The notes below the pieces were generated by a model. It ran no database searches, was not told the DNA's origin, and saw only the letters and a list, made by a program, of their open reading frames with translations. Shown here in pieces: positions 1 through 4,677 of a stretch of DNA of 6,822 nt. This DNA is from Aquificota bacterium (GTDB taxonomy: Bacteria; Aquificota; Aquificia; Aquificales; Hydrogenothermaceae): positions 1 to 6,822 of the forward strand of contig JAADDV010000116.1 in the NCBI GenBank assembly GCA_013153795.1, written 5' to 3'. The position numbers and the translations under genes were made by a program. Position 1 is the stretch's first letter; each line of letters starts with the position of its first letter.

Positions 1-1
1 T

Positions 2-226
2 TTTCAAAATGTATCAAAAAGATACATAGAAGGTTTTCCTTTATTATTATCACAAGCTTTAAAAAATCTAAAAGCTTTATCGATAAATTATAAACTAGTG
101 CAGAAAGAAAACTTACTTATCCTTGAAATAAAGCCTGATTTACAAAATAAACTATATAAATATATTTTAGAAATAACCGCATATTTTTTGTCTGTTAACA
201 ATATCAAACTAGAGGTAAAGGATTGA
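2..226 (+). CDS. C-terminal end of an unrecognised protein (5' truncated), coupled to the response regulator
   Basis: An open frame enters from the left edge and ends at TGA 224-226, giving 74 residues that begin FQNVSKRYIEGF and end NNIKLEVKD. I do not recognise the family. The stretch is Lys/Leu/Ile-rich, and by eye it looks like alternating helix and strand, with no membrane segment or signal. Its stop overlaps the TTG start of the downstream regulator (TTGA, 223-226), so the two are almost certainly one operon and translationally coupled. The usual partner in that position is the sensor histidine kinase. However, the last 74 residues contain no GxGxG-type ATP-binding glycine boxes, which a canonical kinase normally carries about 40-60 residues from its end. 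It may be a degenerate kinase, a phosphotransfer or accessory protein, or something unrelated. A TGTATC-N5-GATACA dyad (10-26) lies within it. Confidence 0.6.
   Translation, partial: FQNVSKRYIEGFPLLLSQALKNLKALSINYKLVQKENLLILEIKPDLQNKLYKYILEITAYFLSVNNIKLEVKD
10..26. repeat. Perfect 17-bp dyad TGTATC-N5-GATACA, copy 1
   Basis: The sequence reads TGTATCAAAAAGATACA: two perfect 6-bp inverted arms (7 bp if flanking A9 and T27 are included) around AAAAA. It lies inside the truncated upstream gene, where it encodes VSKRY. It matches copy 2 (1368-1384) at 16 of 17 positions and the promoter-proximal copy (2174-2190) at most positions. A possible operator for the Fis-type helix-turn-helix of the neighbouring regulator; that function is inferred. 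Confidence 0.4.
211..215 (+). promoter_or_regulatory. Ribosome binding site supporting the TTG start of the response regulator
   Basis: AGAGG lies 7 nt before TTG 223-225. The same 7-nt spacing is seen in front of the cytochrome (GGAGG, 2286-2290) and the DUF2231 gene (GGAGG on the minus strand, 2068-2072). This supports the non-ATG start. The predicted N-terminus SKKKILVVDDD is also exactly where a receiver domain should begin. Confidence 0.7.
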
Positions 227-1563
227 GTAAAAAGAAAATATTAGTTGTTGATGATGATAAGGATATTTTGACTTTATTAAAAATCAAACTAAAAAATAAA
301 GATTTAGAAATTCAGGCTCAATCCTCCCCTTTAAAAGCTTTAGATATTATAGCCAATGAAAAAATAGATTTAGTTTTGATAGACCAAAGAATGCCAGAAT
401 TAACTGGTCTTGAATTTATAGAGATTGTAAAAGATAGATTTCCTGAGCTTCCTGTCATTCTTATGACTGCTTTTGGAGATATAGAAGATGCTGTTAAGGC
501 TATAAAACTTGGAGCTCTTCACTATATTACAAAACCTATAAATTATGACGAGCTTCAACATATAGTAAATAAAGCTTTAGAAATTTCTTCTTTAAAAGAA
601 GAAGTTAAAACTTTAAAAGACCTATTATTTGAGGATATTGTTGCTGAAAGTAAAAAAATGAAAGAAATTTTAGAAACAGCAAAGAAAGTAGCTCCTTTTG
701 ATGCAACAGTATTAATAACAGGAGAAAGTGGAACAGGAAAAGAAGTTTTAGCAAAATTTATTCATAAAAACAGCAAAAGAAAAGACAAACCTTTTATAGC
801 TATAAATTGTGGAGCTATTCCAGATGAACTTTTAGAAGCGGAACTTTTTGGATATAAAAAAGGAGCTTTTACTGGTGCTTCTAGTGATAAAAAAGGACTT
901 ATTGAAGAGGCTGATGGAGGAACTATTCTTTTAGATGAAATAGGAGATTTACCTTTAAATCTTCAAGTGAAACTTTTAAGATTACTACAAGAAGGAGAAA
1001 TCAAACCTTTAGGAAGCTCCAAAACAAAAAAAGTTGATGTAAGATTTATCGCAGCGACAAATCAAAATTTAGAACAGCTAGTAAAAGAAGGAAAGTTTAG
1101 AGAAGACCTTTATTACAGGCTAAATGTAATAAAGATACATATTCCACCTTTGAAAGAAAGAAAAGAAGATATTTTACCTTTAACAAAGTTTTTTATAAAA
1201 AAATACTCAATGAAATACAATATAAAACCTAAAACTTTGTCAGAAAAAGCTATTTCTGAACTTTTGTCTTATGATTGGCCAGGAAATGTTAGGGAGCTAG
1301 AAAATACAATTGAAAGATTGGTTTTGATGACCTCCGGAGATATTATTAACAGTGTTTTTGAAAATGATGTATCAAATAGATACACAAAAATAACATTTAA
1401 AAAATATAAAGAAGCAAAGGAAGATTTTGAAAAAAACTATTTAAAAACTTTACTCTCTCTAACAGAAGGGAATATTTCTAAAGCTTCTAAAATCTCCGGT
1501 TTGACAAGAGCACAAATCTATAGAATGATGAAAAGACACGGTTTAGAAAAAAATAAGGCATGA
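223..1563 (+). CDS. NtrC-family sigma-54-dependent response regulator (receiver, AAA+, Fis-type HTH)
   Basis: A cytoplasmic transcription activator that, once phosphorylated, should remodel sigma-54 RNA polymerase using ATP. Receiver domain, residues about 4-120: acidic pocket D10/D11, phospho-acceptor D54 in DQRMPELTG, switch T82 and K104. Sigma-54 AAA+ domain, about 139-370: Walker A GESGTGKE (167-174), GAFTGA sigma-54 contact loop (214-219, intact), Walker B GGTILLDEIG (232-241), FREDLYYRLNV arginine-finger region (292-302) and WPGNVREL (352-359). C-terminal Fis-type HTH, about 414-441 (EGNISKASKISGLTRAQIYR). At 446 residues it has normal family length and all key residues. It starts with TTG overlapping the upstream stop. 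A sigma-54 promoter lies nearby, in front of the multiheme cytochrome, which is the obvious candidate target. The exact subfamily (AtoC, ZraR, NtrC or other) cannot be fixed from sequence alone, so no symbol is given. Confidence 0.96.
   Translation: MSKKKILVVDDDKDILTLLKIKLKNKDLEIQAQSSPLKALDIIANEKIDLVLIDQRMPELTGLEFIEIVKDRFPELPVILMTAFGDIEDAVKAIKLGALHYITKPINYDELQHIVNKALEISSLKEEVKTLKDLLFEDIVAESKKMKEILETAKKVAPFDATVLITGESGTGKEVLAKFIHKNSKRKDKPFIAINCGAIPDELLEAELFGYKKGAFTGASSDKKGLIEEADGGTILLDEIGDLPLNLQVKLLRLLQEGEIKPLGSSKTKKVDVRFIAATNQNLEQLVKEGKFREDLYYRLNVIKIHIPPLKERKEDILPLTKFFIKKYSMKYNIKPKTLSEKAISELLSYDWPGNVRELENTIERLVLMTSGDIINSVFENDVSNRYTKITFKKYKEAKEDFEKNYLKTLLSLTEGNISKASKISGLTRAQIYRMMKRHGLEKNKA
1368..1384. 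repeat. Perfect 17-bp dyad TGTATC-N5-GATACA, copy 2
   Basis: TGTATCAAATAGATACA has perfect 6-bp arms and differs from copy 1 (10-26) at one spacer base. It lies inside the response-regulator gene, in the linker between AAA+ and HTH domains, where it encodes VSNRY. It is about 0.9 kb upstream of the sigma-54 promoter. Enhancer-type activators can act at such a distance, but a coding-sequence coincidence is also possible. Confidence 0.4.
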
Positions 1564-1584
1564 GGAGATTAATCCTCCTCATGC
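1558..1584 (-). terminator. Hairpin terminator shared by convergent genes
   Basis: Arms GCATGAGGAG (1558-1567) and CTCCTCATGC (1575-1584) form a perfect 10-bp stem with a 7-nt loop. Read on the minus strand, the stem is followed by CTTATTTTTTT, a good U-tract, so it works best for the DUF2231 gene. Read on the plus strand the following bases (TCATATTCTT) are only moderately T-rich. The stop codon of the response regulator (1561-1563) lies in one arm and that of the DUF2231 gene (1569-1571) in the loop, so the hairpin is built from the ends of both genes. Confidence 0.8.
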
Positions 1585-2060
1585 TCATATTCTTCATAAT
1601 GATAACTTGATTGAAGTTTGTTTATTTTTACTCCAATTCCATATTCATAAACCATTTTTCCACCAATTCTTCCTTGATAACCAATTACACCAATAGCAAT
1701 CAATCCTGCAATAATATAAATAATAAATAAGCTAGCTTTTTCTTTAAAGAAGATATAAGTTCTAAATAAACCTAAAACTGTAAGAACCCAAGGTAAAACC
1801 TCCCCTATTTCTTCATGCTTTTCAAGAAGCTCTTCTCCAGGGGTTCCTTTTACAAACTTTTCTACTAATTCTTCTGCTCCATGTCCTGTAATTACCGCTC
1901 CCCATACAGCAATTACTCCAAATATAAAAGTCCAAAAACCTGCATGTTTCAAACTTTCTTTTCTTAAAATAAATCCTGCTGTATCAAATAAAACCCCTGC
2001 AATAGTCAGTGCTATTGCAAAGTGCACCACTGGCGGATGAAATTCAGCTAAAAACTCCAC
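1569..2060 (-). CDS. DUF2231-family four-helix membrane protein
   Basis: A 163-residue inner-membrane protein of unknown biochemical role. Family signs are the N-terminal HPPVVHFAIAL (H8, H13), TGHGAEE after helix 2 (H60), a HEEIG stretch before helix 3 (H82), and the C-terminal GGKMVYEYGIGV. Four hydrophobic segments lie at about 11-32, 42-59, 88-105 and 111-128. The conserved His residues at membrane edges could bind heme or metal, but that is inference. The tail after residue 148 is acidic, Tyr/His-rich (YHYEEYEHEED). The start is GTG, with GGAGG (2068-2072 on the minus strand) 7 nt upstream. It converges on the response regulator with a 5-nt gap and is divergent from the cytochrome. It has its own sigma-70-like promoter, so it is probably not part of the sigma-54 unit. 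Confidence 0.88.
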   Translation of the reverse strand: MEFLAEFHPPVVHFAIALTIAGVLFDTAGFILRKESLKHAGFWTFIFGVIAVWGAVITGHGAEELVEKFVKGTPGEELLEKHEEIGEVLPWVLTVLGLFRTYIFFKEKASLFIIYIIAGLIAIGVIGYQGRIGGKMVYEYGIGVKINKLQSSYHYEEYEHEED

Positions 2061-2095
2061 TACAAAACCTCCAAAATATAATTTTTACGTAATTA

Positions 2096-2124
2096 TCTAT
2101 AAGTATATTCTTATGAAAAGTCAA
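2096..2124 (-). promoter_or_regulatory. Sigma-70-type promoter for the DUF2231 gene
   Basis: Read on the minus strand, -35 TTGACT (2119-2124) and -10 TATAGA (2096-2101) are separated by exactly 17 bp. Transcription would start near 2089 and give a leader of about 29 nt before GTG at 2060. The -35 matches the consensus at 5 of 6 positions and the -10 at 4 of 6. Confidence 0.6.
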
Positions 2125-2173
2125 TAAAACTATATTTTTCAAAACATATTTAAAAGCTTCTAAAATTAAAACA

Positions 2174-2190
2174 TGTATCAAATTGCAACA
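2174..2190 (+). promoter_or_regulatory. Candidate upstream activator (enhancer) site for the sigma-54 regulator
   Basis: TGTATCAAATTGCAACA matches the perfect dyad at 1368-1384 at 14 of 17 positions: the left arm and spacer start are intact and the right arm is degenerate (GCAACA instead of GATACA). It is centred about 87 bp upstream of the start predicted for the sigma-54 promoter, which is where NtrC-type activators typically bind. A further half-site-like TTTATCAAAA lies on the minus strand at about 2217-2226. The binding role is inferred from position and recurrence. Confidence 0.45.
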
Positions 2191-2242
2191 GCAAAATTTT
2201 GTTTATAAACATAAAGTTTTGATAAATAAAGAAAATTTTTAT

Positions 2243-2258
2243 AGGCATCTTTTTTGCT
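2243..2258 (+). promoter_or_regulatory. Sigma-54 (-24/-12) promoter for the multiheme cytochrome gene
   Basis: AGGCATCTTTTTTGCT matches the sigma-54 consensus TGGCAC-N5-TTGCW. GG is at 2244-2245 and GC at 2256-2257, with the diagnostic 10 bp between them; GGCA and TTGCT are intact. The start of transcription would be near 2269, giving a leader of about 29 nt with GGAGG at 2286-2290. No comparably good sigma-70 promoter is seen in the gap (TTGATA...TATAGG at 2219-2245 has only a 15-bp spacer). A sigma-54 activator is encoded less than 1 kb away. Confidence 0.75.
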
Positions 2259-2297
2259 TAAAACTTCTCTCGCAAAAAACTTTTTGGAGGAAAAGCT

Positions 2298-4607
2298 ATG
2301 AGGAAAAAGCTAATGGCCAGTTGTTTGATTGCCGCAGCTTCGTTTTTTGCCTCCTGTGGAGATGGAGGAGGAGATGGTGGGACTACCACTGTTCAGGACA
2401 ATCCTTATGTTGATGTAACTGGGGTAATTTTACCTCAAGCAAGTCCTGCTAGTTTAAAGGTTGGGAATGTAGAGCTAGCTTATATTACTGCTGTAACTCT
2501 TGTTAATAACAAACCTGTCCCTGTAGCTGGGTATATTGATAGCAATGGAAATTATCAGCTCAAGCTCTTAAAAGATAAGGAATACTCTTTTGTTCTTTAC
2601 GATAAAAATCTAAATCCTGTTGCTTTTGTTAGAAAAGGAGAATACAACGCTATAGTTGTTCAAGATGATGCAAAAGTAGATATTGCTGTTGTTGATGAAA
2701 ATAGAGATGGATTTCCTGATAAAGCAGAAATCTTAAAATACGAAGGAAAAGTTGTTTTAGAAAAAGACCCTACTTATGAAGATAAAAACGGAAATGGTAT
2801 CCCAGATATCTTAGAAAGAGACAATGATAATGACGGTATAGAAGACTATGAAGAAATTGTAAAAGACTACGACCATAACGGTTATCCAGATAGTATGGAA
2901 GATAAAAATGGAAACGGTATTCCTGACTATATAGAAGATAGAGATAGAGATGGTATTCCTTATTGGGCTGATGATGATGAATACGAAGATTATGATGATA
3001 AATATGAAGATTACGAAGACCATGAATATGATGAACATGATGAAGAATATTACACTGGAGAAGACCCTCTAAAAACAGATTATATTGTTATTGCATGGAA
3101 TGATTTAGGAATGCACTGTGTTGATAAAGATTTCTCTGTATTCTCAATACTTCCTCCATACAATACAATTCATGCTCATGTTATTAAAAGAGGTCATGAG
3201 CCAGAAAAACTTTCTCCAGCATCAGTAAAAGTTTATTATTCAGCAGAAAGAGATATGGATGGGTCTATAAACTCAACTAGTATTGGTAAAACAAATTTTT
3301 GGGATTACGTAGAGAAATTATTTAATGTAAAACTTGAGCCAGATATGGGACTTAAAGGTTTTGCTATGGCAGGGTTGACTCCTCATGAAATGGAATATGC
3401 AGCTGATTATAGAATGTTTGTAGCAGAAGGAATTCCAGCTGTTCCGTATGATGATAATGGAGGTTTCGACCCATATCCTCTCGTGAAAGTAGAAGCAAAA
3501 TCTCTAGATGGAAAACTTTTAGCTAAAACAGCTACAGTTATGCCTGTAAGTGATGAAATGAACTGTAGAGCTTGCCACGGCTCTGGTTCTGGAAATGTTG
3601 AAGCTTTACCTAAGCAACCTGAAAACCATCCAGACCCAGAAAAAGACTTTAGATATAACATCTTGAAAAAGCACGATGAAAAATATCAGGATGAGATAAC
3701 TCAAGGAATGTTAGATGCTTTAAGAGCAATGGGTTATAACTATCAGCCATCTCTTTATCAAACTGCTAAAAGTGGAACACCTATTTTATGTGCATCATGT
3801 CATAAGTCTAATGCTCTTGGAACAAAAGGTGTAGCTGGCGTTCCTCCATTAACACAAGCAATGCATGATGAACACGCTAAACCTATTAGAGAAAGTGGAA
3901 AAACAGGAAAAGCAGCATGTTATATGTGTCACCCAGGACCTCAGACGAATTGTGAAAGAGGAGCTATGCATGAGTTAGATTGTCAAAACTGTCACGGAAC
4001 AATGGAAAATGTTGGTAAAGAAGGTAGAGAAGGCTGGTATGATATGCCTACATGTCAGCAGTGTCACCAGCAAGGAAAAAGATACCACACAGTATTTGAA
4101 AATGACATAATCGACGGAACATTAAGAGCTATTGTTGATACTAGATTTGCTACAAAACCAGATACACCTATACCAGGAAAATCTTTATACAGATTTAGTA
4201 AAGGACACGGTGGATTACAGTGTTCTGCTTGTCACGGTTCACCTCACGCTGAATATCCAACTATAATGGACAAAGATAACCAACAGGTAATTGCTCTTCA
4301 GGGATATAAAGGAGTCATCAGAGAATGTTTTGTATGCCATAAAGATAAAGTTCCTTTAACAGCTGATGAAGGTCCTCACGGAATGCATACAATCGGACAA
4401 GCATGGGTTTATGAACACGGTGATTATGTAGAGGACCATGGATATACAGATTGTAAAGCATGTCATGGAATAGACCTTAGAGGTTCTGACCTTTCAGAAA
4501 TCAAAACAACTAAAACATTTGATGCAGAAGAATACGGAAGAAAAACATTCCCTGCAGGACACAAAATCGGATGTTATGACTGTCATAATGGTCCAGATGA
4601 GGACTAA
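2298..4607 (+). CDS. Nine-heme c-type cytochrome lipoprotein with calcium-loop-like segment
   Basis: A 769-residue exported electron-transfer lipoprotein. The class II signal peptide ends in FFASC (lipidated C20) and is followed by a Gly/Asp/Thr linker. A head domain at about 40-131 is shared with the next lipoprotein. Residues 133-223 carry Asp/Asn-Gly loops resembling thrombospondin type 3 calcium repeats (DENRDGFPD 133-141, DKNGNGIPD 162-170, DNDNDGIED 175-183, DKNGNGIPD 202-210, DRDRDGIP 214-221). Residues 225-256 are an Asp/Glu/Tyr-rich linker. The conserved-looking segment IAWNDLGMHCVDKDFSVFS follows (C274 is not in a CxxCH). Nine CxxCH heme sites follow at 423, 498, 541, 562, 586, 642, 677, 719 and 759, with many His residues that could be distal ligands. 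C552 is an extra unpaired Cys. ATG with GGAGG 7 nt upstream fixes the start. Reductase, oxidase or pure conduit function cannot be told from the sequence. Confidence 0.93.
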   Translation: MRKKLMASCLIAAASFFASCGDGGGDGGTTTVQDNPYVDVTGVILPQASPASLKVGNVELAYITAVTLVNNKPVPVAGYIDSNGNYQLKLLKDKEYSFVLYDKNLNPVAFVRKGEYNAIVVQDDAKVDIAVVDENRDGFPDKAEILKYEGKVVLEKDPTYEDKNGNGIPDILERDNDNDGIEDYEEIVKDYDHNGYPDSMEDKNGNGIPDYIEDRDRDGIPYWADDDEYEDYDDKYEDYEDHEYDEHDEEYYTGEDPLKTDYIVIAWNDLGMHCVDKDFSVFSILPPYNTIHAHVIKRGHEPEKLSPASVKVYYSAERDMDGSINSTSIGKTNFWDYVEKLFNVKLEPDMGLKGFAMAGLTPHEMEYAADYRMFVAEGIPAVPYDDNGGFDPYPLVKVEAKSLDGKLLAKTATVMPVSDEMNCRACHGSGSGNVEALPKQPENHPDPEKDFRYNILKKHDEKYQDEITQGMLDALRAMGYNYQPSLYQTAKSGTPILCASCHKSNALGTKGVAGVPPLTQAMHDEHAKPIRESGKTGKAACYMCHPGPQTNCERGAMHELDCQNCHGTMENVGKEGREGWYDMPTCQQCHQQGKRYHTVFENDIIDGTLRAIVDTRFATKPDTPIPGKSLYRFSKGHGGLQCSACHGSPHAEYPTIMDKDNQQVIALQGYKGVIRECFVCHKDKVPLTADEGPHGMHTIGQAWVYEHGDYVEDHGYTDCKACHGIDLRGSDLSEIKTTKTFDAEEYGRKTFPAGHKIGCYDCHNGPDED

Positions 4608-4614
4608 TTCTTCT

Positions 4615-4645
4615 AAAAGGGGAGTTTAAACTCCCCTTTTCTTTT
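4615..4645 (+). terminator. Rho-independent terminator after the cytochrome gene
   Basis: AAAAGGGGAG (4615-4624) and CTCCCCTTTT (4631-4640) pair perfectly around TTTAAA, and the T-rich run continues as CTTTT to 4645. It begins 8 nt after the cytochrome stop codon. Only 37 nt separate its last arm from the next gene and no convincing promoter is seen there, so it may be a partial (read-through) terminator that lowers expression of the downstream lipoprotein. Confidence 0.85.
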
Positions 4646-4664
4646 AAAACTTTAAAATTTAAAA

Positions 4665-4670
4665 GGAGGG
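4665..4670 (+). promoter_or_regulatory. Ribosome binding site deciding the start of the repeat lipoprotein
   Basis: GGAGGG sits before two adjacent in-frame starts, GTG 4675 and ATG 4678. Counted from GGAGG (4665-4669) the spacing is 5 nt to GTG and 8 nt to ATG. Since three other genes here use 7 nt, ATG 4678 is preferred; the choice adds or removes only one residue. Confidence 0.65.
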
Positions 4671-4677
4671 TAGTGTG

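Noticed and set aside
2192..2201. CAAAATTTTG palindrome in the divergent intergenic region
   Set aside because: A short A/T palindrome is expected by chance in such AT-rich sequence, and it has no second copy at a meaningful position.
2183..2413. Small plus-strand open frame overlapping the cytochrome start
   Set aside because: It spans the promoter and ribosome binding site, starts with a non-ATG codon without a good Shine-Dalgarno, and runs out of frame into the cytochrome gene. Its peptide shows no recognisable feature.
2811..3661. Minus-strand open frames at 2811-3038 and 3407-3661 inside the cytochrome gene
   Set aside because: They lie opposite a well-supported coding region. The first is the complement of the Asp-rich segment, giving an artefactual Ile/Val/Phe-rich peptide, and neither has a promoter or ribosome binding site.
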